Shown piece by piece: positions 13,043 to 21,177 of a stretch of DNA of 30,576 bases. The stretch is from Rhodobacteraceae bacterium UBA2553 (lineage in GTDB: Bacteria; Pseudomonadota; Alphaproteobacteria; Rhodobacterales; Rhodobacteraceae), in NCBI GenBank assembly GCA_002340515.1, contig DDMF01000031.1:17351-47926 (forward strand), given 5' to 3'. Both the position numbers and the translations under genes were made by a program. Positions within the stretch are counted from its first letter, which is position 1. The number at the start of each line of letters is the position of its first letter. The notes beneath the pieces are model-generated. The model was not told the DNA's origin and did not search any database. It saw only the letters and a list, made by a program, of their open reading frames with translations.

Positions 13043-15651
13043 GCTGTTGCTCCTTGGGTTTCAAGTTTGCGGGCGCGTCCGGTTTGCAGGTAGGCCACCA
13101 AGGCCAAAAGCAGAAGGGCCGGAATAAAGATCAGCTCTTTTGGCATTTGGTCAGCGGTTGCCTGTACGCTGGTGATGGCCACAGGATCGTCACCGTAAAA
13201 GTCAAATGACGACAGTTTGTCAGACAGCTCGGTGCCAAAGGACGGCTCGTCCAGTTTTTGCACGTCCCCTTCCGGGACCAGCATTAGGCCAAGGGCGGCC
13301 ATACGGGCGTCTGCCCCCTCTGCATCTGGAACAATCAGCGGCACGGTCAGGTCTTTGATCTCAAGCGTATCAAAGTCTGGGCCCGATATCACTGTGCGTA
13401 ATTGGCTGCCGGGTTCGGCGTCTGCCAAGGCTTGTGCAAAGCTGGCCGGGGCGATGTCATCAAACGGTGGCTGGATTTGATCCATAAAGAACCCCGGCCG
13501 GAACAGTGCAAAGGCGACAATCAGCAACGCCACGGTTTCCCAGATTTTGGTTTTGGTCAGGAACCAGCCCATCGTGGCCGCCGTGAACACCAGAATGCCG
13601 ATGGTCGCGACGATGAAGACGATCACGCCTTGATACCACGTCACATCAATCAGCAAGAGGTCGGTGTTGAAGATGAACACGAAGGGCAAAGCCACGGTGC
13701 GCAAGCTGTAGAAGAAGGCAACAAAGCCGGTGCGGATGGCATCGCCACCAGACACAGCCGCTGCCGCGAAACTCGCGAGCCCCACGGGGGGTGTCACATC
13801 CGCCATGATCCCAAAGTAGAACACAAAGAGGTGCACGGCGATCAGCGGCACAACCAGCCCTGATTGCGCACCAAGTTCCACGACCACGCCAACCATAAGC
13901 GAGCTGACCACGATGTAGTTTGCGGTGGTCGGCAAACCCATCCCAAGGATCAGCGACAGGATCGCCACAAAGATCAACATGAGGATCAGATTGCCGCCCG
14001 AAAGGAACTCGACAAAGTCCGCCATGACCTGACCAATGCCGGTCAGCGACACGGTACCCACAATGATCCCGGCGGTAGCAGTCGCAAGGCCAATGCCGAT
14101 CATATTGCGCGCGCCATCAATCATGCCTTCGATCAGGTCCACGACACCTTCGCGCATGCGGGATACGGCGTTCACCTCGCCCCGGAACATCGCCTTCAGC
14201 GTCTTCTGTGTCAGCAGAATGCCAAACAGGAGCATGGTGGCCCAGAATGCCGAGAGGCCGGGGGATTTGCGTTCAATCATCAAGAAGTACACCAGCACGA
14301 TGATTGGCATCAGATAGTACAGGCCGGATTTGTAGATCTTGGCCACATCAGGAAGCTCGACCACCTCTGCGTTGGGATCGTCTGGTTCCAGATCTTCGGT
14401 TTGCGCCGCCAGATAGATGAGGCCGATGTAGATGGCCAACAAGAGAAGGCACAGGATCAAACCAGAGCCCGCCGGGAAGAGCGATACTATAAGCCCCACG
14501 GGGAATTGTGTTGCATAACACAGTGCTGCGAAACCCGCGAAGAACACGAACATTCCGCCAATGGTGCGACCCATCGAGACCACTTTGTTGCCGATGGTCG
14601 GCATGTTGGTTTTCACCGCTTCAAGGTGCACGATGTAGACCAGAGCGATGTAAGAAATCACGGCAGGCAAGAAGGCGTGGGTGATCACTTCGACATAAGA
14701 AATCCCCACATATTCCACCATCAAGAACGCAGCAGCGCCCATCACGGGTGGCATGATTTGTCCGTTCACAGACGAGGCCACTTCGACCGCGCCCGCTTTT
14801 TCAGCAGAAAACCCAACACGTTTCATCAAAGGAATGGTGAACGTGCCGGTGGTGACAACATTTGCGATGGATGAGCCTGAAATCAGGCCGGTGGCGGCAG
14901 AGCCAACCACGGCGGCTTTTGCCGGACCACCGCGCAGGTGACCCAACGCGCCAAACGCCATTTTGATGAAGTAATTGCCTGCTCCTGCTTTATCGAGAAG
15001 CGCGCCAAAGAGCACAAACAGGAAGACAAATTTGGTTGAGACACCCAAAGCGATGCCAAAGACACCTTCGGATGTGATCCACATATGGCTCATGGCTTTG
15101 CGCAAAGATGCGCCCGCCCAGCGGATTTGATCCGGCACCACTTCCGACGATCCCCAGAATACATAGCACAAGAACACAACGGCCAAGCCAACCATGACCG
15201 GACCCAAAGTGCGATAGGCGGCAATGAACAAAAAGATCAGGCCCGCCAAAGCGAAATAGGCGTCTGACGCATCCGCCAAACCGCCGTTGCCAACGATCTT
15301 TTGATAAAAGAAGAACCCGTACATGGCCAGAAACGCCCCGCCAAGCCCGAGCACCCAATCATACCATGGAATGTGGTCGCGTGGGCTGGATTTGAACAAC
15401 GGATAGGCCATTGCGGCCAAAAAGATCGCAAAAGCCAGATGGATTTGGCGCGAGTTGTTGATCAAGTCGCCGCTGAGCACATAGTTGGAAATGGGCGATG
15501 CCAGAAGCACCTGAAAGACGGCCCAAACCAAGGCCACACCCGCAATCATCAATCCGACCCAGCCGGTTGGTGCACGTGCGCCGCTGTCGCTTGCGGCCAC
15601 CAGTTCCTGAAGCTCTTCTTCGCTTAAGGCGCGATTTTCGCTGTCAGCCAT
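13039..15651 (-). CDS. TRAP transporter fused permease (4TM/12TM, TAXI type)
   Basis: An 870-residue inner-membrane protein fusing the small (DctQ-like) and large (DctM-like) permease subunits, as is usual with TAXI receptors. It uses an ion gradient to drive solute uptake delivered by the periplasmic receptor. The N-terminal helices cover about residues 30-165. The DctM-like part has SAATGLISGSSIANVVTTG and EVASSVNGQIMPPVMGAAAF near residues 250-310, and LILGMGLPTTANYIVVSSLM near 565-585. A C-terminal extension from about 700 has further helices enclosing a soluble domain of about 110 residues and a last helix, which matches my memory of DUF3394. The gene lies between the receptor (97 bases upstream) and usp (overlap). 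Confidence 0.95.
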   Translation of the reverse strand: MADSENRALSEEELQELVAASDSGARAPTGWVGLMIAGVALVWAVFQVLLASPISNYVLSGDLINNSRQIHLAFAIFLAAMAYPLFKSSPRDHIPWYDWVLGLGGAFLAMYGFFFYQKIVGNGGLADASDAYFALAGLIFLFIAAYRTLGPVMVGLAVVFLCYVFWGSSEVVPDQIRWAGASLRKAMSHMWITSEGVFGIALGVSTKFVFLFVLFGALLDKAGAGNYFIKMAFGALGHLRGGPAKAAVVGSAATGLISGSSIANVVTTGTFTIPLMKRVGFSAEKAGAVEVASSVNGQIMPPVMGAAAFLMVEYVGISYVEVITHAFLPAVISYIALVYIVHLEAVKTNMPTIGNKVVSMGRTIGGMFVFFAGFAALCYATQFPVGLIVSLFPAGSGLILCLLLLAIYIGLIYLAAQTEDLEPDDPNAEVVELPDVAKIYKSGLYYLMPIIVLVYFLMIERKSPGLSAFWATMLLFGILLTQKTLKAMFRGEVNAVSRMREGVVDLIEGMIDGARNMIGIGLATATAGIIVGTVSLTGIGQVMADFVEFLSGGNLILMLIFVAILSLILGMGLPTTANYIVVSSLMVGVVVELGAQSGLVVPLIAVHLFVFYFGIMADVTPPVGLASFAAAAVSGGDAIRTGFVAFFYSLRTVALPFVFIFNTDLLLIDVTWYQGVIVFIVATIGILVFTAATMGWFLTKTKIWETVALLIVAFALFRPGFFMDQIQPPFDDIAPASFAQALADAEPGSQLRTVISGPDFDTLEIKDLTVPLIVPDAEGADARMAALGLMLVPEGDVQKLDEPSFGTELSDKLSSFDFYGDDPVAITSVQATADQMPKELIFIPALLLLALVAYLQTGRARKLETQGATA

Positions 15652-15713
15652 GAACGTTCTCCCCGTTCGATATGTAAATTTTAATTATACGTTTTTGGCC
15701 CCAAAAGGGCAGG

Positions 15714-15739
15714 TGGGCCAGAGGTTGCCCCCCGGCCCA
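15714..15739 (-). other. Intercistronic hairpin between receptor and permease genes
   Basis: TGGGCC (15714-15719) pairs with GGCCCA (15734-15739) around a GC-rich 14-base loop in the 97-base gap. Such structures often protect the abundant receptor mRNA and lower permease expression. The stem is short, so this is tentative. Confidence 0.35.
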
Positions 15740-15748
15740 GTCTTTCGC

Positions 15749-16717
15749 TTATTCGATGATACCAGCTTCGCGGTAATACTTCGCGGCACCGGGGTGCAGC
15801 GGGGCCGACAGACCAGCGGATGCCATTTCCTTGGGGTCAAGGTTGGCAAAGGCTGGGTGCAGACCTTTGAAGTCATCAATGTTGTCAAACACAGATTTCA
15901 CCAGCGCATAGACAACGTCTTCCGACACTTTGTCTGAGCTGACAAAGGTTGCGCCCACACCAAAGGTCGCCACATCCGCGTCATTGCCACGATACATGCC
16001 GCCCGGAATGGTGGCCGAACGATAGAAGGAATTGTCTTCGATCAGTTTGGCAACTTCGTCGCCGGACACTTCCACAAGCACGGAATCACAAGCAGTGGTT
16101 GCTTCTTGGATCGAACCCGATGGGTGACCAACGGTGTAAACCATGGCGTCGATTTGGTTGTCGCACAGGGCGGCGGACTGTTCGGATGCCTTCAGCTCGG
16201 TGGCCAAAGCGAAATCGTCCATAGTCCAGCCAAGGGCTTCGACCAAAACTTCCATTGTGCCTCGCTGACCGGAACCTGGGTTGCCGATGTTTACGCGTTT
16301 GCCTTTGAGGTCAGCGAAAGTTTTGATGCCGCTGTCAGCACGGGCCACAACGGTAAAGGGTTCTGGGTGCACAGAAAATACTGCGCGCAGACCTTCGAAT
16401 GCACCGGCGTCTTCGAATTTCGAAGTGCCGTTAAAGGCGTGATACTGCCAGTCTGACTGAGCCACACCAAATTCCAACTCGCCTTCGCGAATGGTGTTGA
16501 TGTTGTAAACCGAGCCGCCGGTTGATTCGACCGAACAGCGTACGCCGTGGTCTTTGCGACCTTTGTTCACCAGACGACAAATCGCGCCGCCGGTTGGGTA
16601 ATAAACACCCGTCACGCCACCGGTTCCGATGGTGATGAACTCTTCGGCAAAGGCTGCCGGGGCCATAAGACCCGCGGCGGCGACGCCGATTGCGGTGATT
16701 TTCAGCTTGTGGAACAT
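15749..16717 (-). CDS. TAXI family TRAP solute-binding protein
   Basis: A 322-residue periplasmic receptor of the TAXI type. The signal peptide is residues 1-24 (MFHKLKITAIGVAAAGLM, then APAAFA with cleavage after AFA). The mature protein starts EEFITIGTGGVTGVYYPTGGAICRLV, the family hallmark, followed by TGGSVYNINTIREGELEFGVAQSDW and the hinge segment LKGKRVNIGNPGSGQRGTMEVLVEA. The C-terminus has HPGAAKYYREAGI. It delivers its ligand to the fused permease encoded next. The ligand cannot be read from sequence; TAXI proteins with known ligands bind acidic compounds such as glutamate. The ribosome binding site GGGGAGA is well placed. It follows the RpiR gene by 16 bases. Confidence 0.95.
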   Translation of the reverse strand: MFHKLKITAIGVAAAGLMAPAAFAEEFITIGTGGVTGVYYPTGGAICRLVNKGRKDHGVRCSVESTGGSVYNINTIREGELEFGVAQSDWQYHAFNGTSKFEDAGAFEGLRAVFSVHPEPFTVVARADSGIKTFADLKGKRVNIGNPGSGQRGTMEVLVEALGWTMDDFALATELKASEQSAALCDNQIDAMVYTVGHPSGSIQEATTACDSVLVEVSGDEVAKLIEDNSFYRSATIPGGMYRGNDADVATFGVGATFVSSDKVSEDVVYALVKSVFDNIDDFKGLHPAFANLDPKEMASAGLSAPLHPGAAKYYREAGIIE

Positions 16718-16733
16718 TTAATTTCTCCCCTGT

Positions 16734-17621
16734 TCACTTGGTTGCTGATGTAACTGTCTCTCCATCCGAAACTTCGGACAAAAGACGGTTGCTATCCTCG
16801 ACGTCTGCGATGCGCAAGCGGGCCTTTTCGCCGGATCGGCTGACAAGTTTGCCAATCAGAACCTCCGCTAGAAACAAAGTAGATACGTAAGAAGAATAAA
16901 AATGCGGGCTATCCGTGGGCACCACAAATCCCGCATGAGCGTGGCTGAGCGCGGGGCAGCTGTGCACATCTGTGATGACGATCACATAGGCCCCGCGCGC
17001 CCGCGCAATTTCGGCGGCTTTAATGACATGCGCCGCAAAGGGCGGTTTGGTTACAACAATCAACGCATCTTGCGACGAGATATTGCTTAAACCACTTCCC
17101 AAAGAGGCGCCCATCCGGCCAAGAAGCTGCCAGTTTTCGACACACATATTGGCCATATAGCTCATGTATTCGATGATGCCAGTGGACCCTAGCGCACCAA
17201 GCAAGTTGACCCGGCGCGCTTTGCACAGAACATCCACCGCTTGGTTGAGAAGGCCGTGATCAATGCTTTCGGAGAGTTGGTTCAGGTTTTCCTGACAGGC
17301 CGACAAATGCGCCGCCAAAAAGTCAGATTTTCCGACACCGTGGTCGTCCTGAAGGCGCTGGGCGCGATCAGCAAATTTGTCGATGCGTCGGCCGATTTTC
17401 TGGCGAAACTCTTCGCGAAGATCATCAAGGCCATCATACCCCAACGCGCGCGACAAGCGGGTGTAAGCCGCTGGGGATCGTCCACTGGATTTTGCAATCG
17501 CTCGAAGAGGACGTGTTGCCATGTCGACCGGATTTTGCAGCACAAAATCCGCTGCCCCCTGCAACGTATCCGTCAGGTCGCCATATTGCGCGGCCAATCT
17601 TTGTTCGAACGTTTTGTTCAA
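16734..17621 (-). CDS. MurR/RpiR family transcriptional regulator
   Basis: A 295-residue regulator with an N-terminal helix-turn-helix of the RpiR type at about residues 1-77 (ADFVLQNPVDMATRPLRAIAKSSG, then SPAAYTRLSRALGYDGLDDLREEF). A SIS ligand-binding domain follows at about 125-260 (ARRVNLLGALGSTGIIEYMSYM, DALIVVTKPPFAAHVIKAAEIA). SIS domains commonly sense phosphorylated sugars but several RpiR proteins control amino-acid-like catabolism. It is the first gene of the leftward receptor-permease-usp unit and divergent from the aminotransferase gene. The shared intergenic region carries three TTTGTTTC repeats that are candidate binding sites, so it probably controls both directions and itself. 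Confidence 0.93.
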   Translation of the reverse strand: MNKTFEQRLAAQYGDLTDTLQGAADFVLQNPVDMATRPLRAIAKSSGRSPAAYTRLSRALGYDGLDDLREEFRQKIGRRIDKFADRAQRLQDDHGVGKSDFLAAHLSACQENLNQLSESIDHGLLNQAVDVLCKARRVNLLGALGSTGIIEYMSYMANMCVENWQLLGRMGASLGSGLSNISSQDALIVVTKPPFAAHVIKAAEIARARGAYVIVITDVHSCPALSHAHAGFVVPTDSPHFYSSYVSTLFLAEVLIGKLVSRSGEKARLRIADVEDSNRLLSEVSDGETVTSATK

Positions 17622-17652
17622 GCTTCCCCCCTGAATCGGCAGCCTGTGACGC

Positions 17653-17712
17653 TTTGTTTCAATGATTGTTCATTTTGTTTCGGCGCATGTCAACTCTTGA
17701 CTGATTTGTTTC
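17653..17712. promoter_or_regulatory. Candidate RpiR operator array (three TTTGTTTC copies)
   Basis: TTTGTTTC occurs at 17653-17660, 17674-17681 and 17705-17712, all in the same orientation. Spacings are 21 and 31 bp, close to two and three helical turns. Copies one and three extend to TTTGTTTCAAT. The second copy lies in the spacer of the leftward promoter, the third in the spacer of the rightward promoter and the first near the leftward transcription start. An additional inverted repeat AATGA/TCATT spans 17661-17674. Confidence 0.6.
17665..17693 (-). promoter_or_regulatory. Candidate leftward promoter of the rpiR-TRAP unit
   Basis: On the minus strand a perfect TTGACA (17693-17688) is followed after 17 bases by AACAAT (17670-17665). 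The predicted start is about 37 bases before the regulator gene. Confidence 0.6.
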
Positions 17713-17726
17713 AATCGCGCTATGGC
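17697..17726 (+). promoter_or_regulatory. Candidate rightward promoter of the aminotransferase unit
   Basis: TTGACT at 17697-17702 and TATGGC at 17721-17726 are spaced by 18 bases. Transcription would start only about 13 bases before the start codon, leaving just room for the ribosome binding site. Confidence 0.45.
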
Positions 17727-17745
17727 GAAGAGGAACGAGGATGCC

Positions 17746-19065
17746 ATGACACATATTTTCCCACGCCACACAAAGCTTAATCCCCCTGTCGCAGATCGCG
17801 GAGAGGGCGTCTATATTATTGATAAATCAGGAAAGAAATATCTGGATGGGTCCGGCGGTGCCGCGGTGTCCTGTCTGGGTCACTCTGACCTTGACGTGCT
17901 GGGTGCCATGCGCGCACAGATGGAGAAACTGTCCTTTGCACACACGGGTTTCCTGACATCCGAGCCCGCCGAATCGCTTGCGGACCGTCTGATCGCCCAT
18001 GCGCCAGAGGGTATCGAGCGGGTCTATTTGGTCTCTGGCGGGTCTGAGGCTGTCGAATCGGCGCTTAAGCTTTCGCGCCAGTATATGATTGAAATCGGAC
18101 AGCCAAAGCGCACGAAATTCATTTCGCGCAAGCAGAGCTATCATGGCAATACGTTGGGGGCTTTGGGGACCGGGGGCAACATGTGGCGCCGCGAACCGTT
18201 TGACCCTGTGATGGTCTCTGCCAGTCACATAAACGCCTGTTACGAATACCGCCTGCGCGAAGAGGGCGAAACCGAAGAGCAATATGGCCTGCGCGCCGCA
18301 AATGAGCTTGAGGCTGAGTTGCTGCGCCAAGGCCCCGAAACGGTGGTGGCGTTTCTGGCCGAACCCGTTGTCGGGGCAACCGCTGGCGCTGTGCCTGCCG
18401 TGAAAGGCTATTTTAAGCGTATCCGCGAGATTTGCGACCAATATGGCATCTTGTTGATCTTGGATGAGGTCATGTGTGGCATGGGCCGCACGGGCACGCT
18501 GTTTGCCTGTGAACAGGACGAAGTGTCGCCAGATATCCTGACCATCGCAAAGGGGCTTGGGGCGGGGTATCAGCCAATTGGTGCGATGCTGTGCTCCGGC
18601 AAGATCTATGATGCGATTGAAGCAGGTTCCGGGTTTTTCCAACATGGTCACACCTATATCGGCCATCCCATTGCTGCCGCTGCCGCAGATGCGGTTGTGA
18701 AAAAGCTGACAGATGGCGGAATGGTTGCACGCTCTGCCCAAATGGGTGCGGTGCTGCAAAACGCGCTTTTGGCAGAGTTTGGACAGCACCCCAATGTGGG
18801 GGATATTCGGGGGCGCGGCATGTTTCGCGGGCTTGAATTGGTGCAGGATCGCGACAGTAAAACGCCCTTTGATCGCAGTTTGAACCTGGCCGCGCGACTG
18901 AAGAAACAGGCGATGGCAAATGGGTTGATCTGTTACCCGATGAGCGGAACCATTGATGGACAATCAGGCGATCATGTCCTGCTTGCCCCGCCATTTATCA
19001 TCACCGAGGATCAAATCGGCGAACTCATCTCCAAGCTGTCGCAGTCACTGAAGGATGTGCTGTAA
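17746..19065 (+). CDS. Class III (omega) aminotransferase
   Basis: A 439-residue PLP enzyme of the class III aminotransferase family. The cofactor site is complete: SGGSEAVE at 97-104, SYHG at 131-134, the Asp-Glu pair at 240-241 in ILILDEVMCGMGRTG, the Schiff-base Lys269 in DILTIAKGLGAGYQP, and HTY at 302-304. Family members move amino groups from the terminal or beta position of amino acids and amines to pyruvate or 2-oxoglutarate. The ATG at 17746 with ACGAGG five bases before it is preferred over 17722. The stop overlaps the next start by one base (TAATG), tying it to the BKACE gene. This suggests that it makes the beta-keto acid used by that enzyme, perhaps from a beta-amino acid; the substrate is unproven. 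Confidence 0.93.
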   Translation: MTHIFPRHTKLNPPVADRGEGVYIIDKSGKKYLDGSGGAAVSCLGHSDLDVLGAMRAQMEKLSFAHTGFLTSEPAESLADRLIAHAPEGIERVYLVSGGSEAVESALKLSRQYMIEIGQPKRTKFISRKQSYHGNTLGALGTGGNMWRREPFDPVMVSASHINACYEYRLREEGETEEQYGLRAANELEAELLRQGPETVVAFLAEPVVGATAGAVPAVKGYFKRIREICDQYGILLILDEVMCGMGRTGTLFACEQDEVSPDILTIAKGLGAGYQPIGAMLCSGKIYDAIEAGSGFFQHGHTYIGHPIAAAAADAVVKKLTDGGMVARSAQMGAVLQNALLAEFGQHPNVGDIRGRGMFRGLELVQDRDSKTPFDRSLNLAARLKKQAMANGLICYPMSGTIDGQSGDHVLLAPPFIITEDQIGELISKLSQSLKDVL

Positions 19066-19823
19066 TGGCCCTACCGCGGATTATGGTGGCCCCCAATGGG
19101 GCACGAAAGTTGAAAGCCGATCACCCTGCTGTGCCACTGACCGAAGATGAGATGGTCGCCTGCGCCCGTGATTGCTTCGCAGCGGGTGCGGATGGGCTGC
19201 ACCTGCACATTCGCGACGCGGATGGCGGGCATTTATTGGATGCAAAGACCTACCAATCTGCTGTGAATGCGGTTGCACGTGCAGTGCCAGACATGGCCAT
19301 CCAGATCACCACCGAGGCTGTCGGAAAATACGGAACCGAGGTGCAAAAGCAGGTGGCGTTGAACGCGGGCGCCAAAATGGTGTCAGTCTCAATTGCGGAA
19401 ATGTGTCGGGATGGAGAGCATGCGGCTCAACTGTTTTATGCGGAATGCGCGGCCCGCGGGATTGCGGTTCAGCACATCCTTTATGATGTCTCGGATGCCG
19501 CCCTTTTGGCCAGTGTTCTGCCCGAATCTGTGTTCCGGGCAGCGGCTCTGCAGGTCTTATTCGTGTTGGGGCGTTACAGCGAAAATCAAACCTCTGATCC
19601 AGATGAATTGACCCCGTTTTTGGATTGGATGGCACAAGAAGGTATTTCCCCGGATTGGGCGCTTTGTGCCTTTGGTCCACGAGAAACTGATTGCCTTGTT
19701 CGTGCGTCACAGGCGGGGGGAAAATGCCGGATTGGATTTGAAAACTCACTCTTTATGGCCGACGGACGTGTGGCCAAAGACAATGCCGAGCGTGTGGCGG
19801 AATTGGTCGGGCGGCTCGCTTAA
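19065..19823 (+). CDS. BKACE (DUF849) beta-keto acid cleavage enzyme
   Basis: A 252-residue TIM-barrel protein of the beta-keto acid cleavage family, whose founder Kce condenses 3-keto-5-aminohexanoate with acetyl-CoA to give acetoacetate and a CoA ester. The zinc-binding HLH pair falls at residues 46 and 48 (GADGLHLHIRDADGG), the same numbers I remember for Kce. Arg222 and Glu226 in CRIGFENS match the C-terminal active-site segment. The residue after Glu is Asn227 rather than the usual Asp. The N-terminus APNGARKLKADHPAVPLT marks a subgroup different from Kce. The protein is shorter than typical members (about 270-310). Translation is coupled to the aminotransferase. The specific keto acid is unknown. 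Confidence 0.88.
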   Translation: MALPRIMVAPNGARKLKADHPAVPLTEDEMVACARDCFAAGADGLHLHIRDADGGHLLDAKTYQSAVNAVARAVPDMAIQITTEAVGKYGTEVQKQVALNAGAKMVSVSIAEMCRDGEHAAQLFYAECAARGIAVQHILYDVSDAALLASVLPESVFRAAALQVLFVLGRYSENQTSDPDELTPFLDWMAQEGISPDWALCAFGPRETDCLVRASQAGGKCRIGFENSLFMADGRVAKDNAERVAELVGRLA

Positions 19824-19846
19824 GCAGGTCGGCAAGTCACCCAACA

Positions 19847-19880
19847 AAAAAACGCCGACAGGATGCTGCCGGCGTTTTTT
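19847..19880 (+). terminator. Bidirectional terminator between BKACE and ald
   Basis: An 11-bp perfect stem (19847-19857 with 19870-19880) is continued by a short inner CAG/CTG stem. It is flanked by A6 and T6, so it serves both convergent genes. Confidence 0.93.
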
Positions 19881-19900
19881 CTTTGCTGCAAGGGGCTGGA

Positions 19901-21019
19901 TCAGATTTCCAGAGCTTGTTCGCCCGTGATGCTGTCCATGCCCAAAGCCTCGCCAACGGCGGCATAGGTCAGTTTGCCCGCGTGTACGTTCAAGCCGTTC
20001 AACAGGTGCTTGTCAGCAGCACAAGCGGCTTTCCAGCCTTTGTCGGCCAGCGCCAGCATGAAGGGCATGGTGGCATTGCCAAGCGCGATGGTCGAGGTGC
20101 GCGCAACGGCACCCGGCATGTTGGCAACACAGTAATGCATTACCCCGTCCACTTCGTAGATTGGCTCTGCGTGGGTGGTGGCTTTTGACGTTTCAAAACA
20201 ACCGCCTTGGTCGATCGCAACGTCCACCAGAACCGCGCCGGGTTTCATGGTCGAGAGCTGTGCGCGGCTGATCAGTTTTGGCGCAGCCGCACCTGGGATC
20301 AGAACCGCACCGATGACCATATCAGCGGTGGTGATCAGCTCAGCCGTGGCCGCAGCGGTGGAGTATTGGTTCTTGAAGGTGCCGCCGTAAACGTCGTCAA
20401 GATAACGAAGGCGTGGGATTGAACGATCAAGGATGGTGACATCCGCGCCCATGCCCGCCGCAATTTTCGCAGCATGCGTGCCAACAACGCCGCCACCGAT
20501 CACAACCACTTTGGCCGGTCCAACACCGGGAACGCCGCCCATCAGAACGCCGCGACCGCCATTTGCTTTTTGCAGGGTCCAGGATCCCACCTGTGGCGCC
20601 AGACGACCAGCAACTTCAGACATTGGGGCCAGCAAAGGCAGGCCGCCACGGTCGTCGGTTACGGTCTCGTAAGCAATTGCGGTACAGCCTGAAGCCAGCA
20701 GGTCTTTGGTTTGCTCGGGATCGGGGGCCAAGTGCAGGTATGTGAACAACAGCTGACCTTCACGCAGCATTTTGCGCTCGCCTGCTTGGGGCTCTTTCAC
20801 CTTTACGATCATGTCAGCTTTGGCGAAGACTTCCGCTGCGGTGGTGATGATTTCTGCACCAACCGAGGTGTAATCCTCGTCTGAAAACCCAGCGCCCATA
20901 CCGGCGTTGGTTTCAACAATTACCGAATGGCCGCGGCCAATGGCTTCATGTGCGGCGGCGGGGGTCAGACCCACACGGAATTCCTGGGGTTTGATTTCTT
21001 TTGGGCAACCGATCAGCAT
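19901..21019 (-). CDS. ald: Alanine dehydrogenase
   Basis: NAD-dependent L-alanine dehydrogenase, 372 residues, interconverting alanine and pyruvate plus ammonia. The catalytic residues described for the family fall at the expected positions: Lys75 (IVKVKEP), His96 (LFTYLHLAPD) and Asp270 (VDVAIDQGG). The NAD-binding loop VVVIGGGVVGTHAAKIAAGMGADV is at about 171-194. The start MLIGCPKEI at 21019 has the ribosome binding site GGAGG eight bases upstream; a longer start at 21046 is unlikely. It is divergent from an Lrp-type gene that probably regulates it. It could support the neighbouring transaminase by recycling alanine, although it is a separate unit. Confidence 0.97.
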   Translation of the reverse strand: MLIGCPKEIKPQEFRVGLTPAAAHEAIGRGHSVIVETNAGMGAGFSDEDYTSVGAEIITTAAEVFAKADMIVKVKEPQAGERKMLREGQLLFTYLHLAPDPEQTKDLLASGCTAIAYETVTDDRGGLPLLAPMSEVAGRLAPQVGSWTLQKANGGRGVLMGGVPGVGPAKVVVIGGGVVGTHAAKIAAGMGADVTILDRSIPRLRYLDDVYGGTFKNQYSTAAATAELITTADMVIGAVLIPGAAAPKLISRAQLSTMKPGAVLVDVAIDQGGCFETSKATTHAEPIYEVDGVMHYCVANMPGAVARTSTIALGNATMPFMLALADKGWKAACAADKHLLNGLNVHAGKLTYAAVGEALGMDSITGEQALEI

Positions 21020-21094
21020 GGGGGTGTTCCTCCGCTCCCTGAGCATATGTTTTTAAACTGCCCTAATTTTGTGCAGATCCCCCGTGCAATTGCT

Positions 21095-21109
21095 TTGTAA
21101 ATTACACTT
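21095..21109. promoter_or_regulatory. Candidate Lrp-type operator between ald and its regulator
   Basis: The 15 bases match 12 of 15 positions of the E. coli Lrp consensus YAGHAWATTWTDCTR. They contain the perfect inverted repeat TGTAA-A-TTACA at 21096-21106. The element is nearly midway between the two divergent start codons. An adjoining palindrome GCAATTGC lies at 21086-21093. Confidence 0.55.
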
Positions 21110-21177
21110 CATTTGCTATGGTATTGTCGAAGAACTGAGCGTTATAGACGGAAATTGCGCAAGGAACGTGTGTCAAT

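Noticed and set aside
13864..14874. Long plus-strand frame of 336 codons opposite the TRAP permease gene
   Set aside because: Composition is rich in His, Gln, Arg and Asp as expected for an antisense shadow; the minus-strand frame has clear TRAP motifs and membrane helices.
17827..18963. Minus-strand frame of 378 codons opposite the aminotransferase gene
   Set aside because: No family motif or ribosome binding site; the plus strand encodes a complete class III aminotransferase with all cofactor residues.
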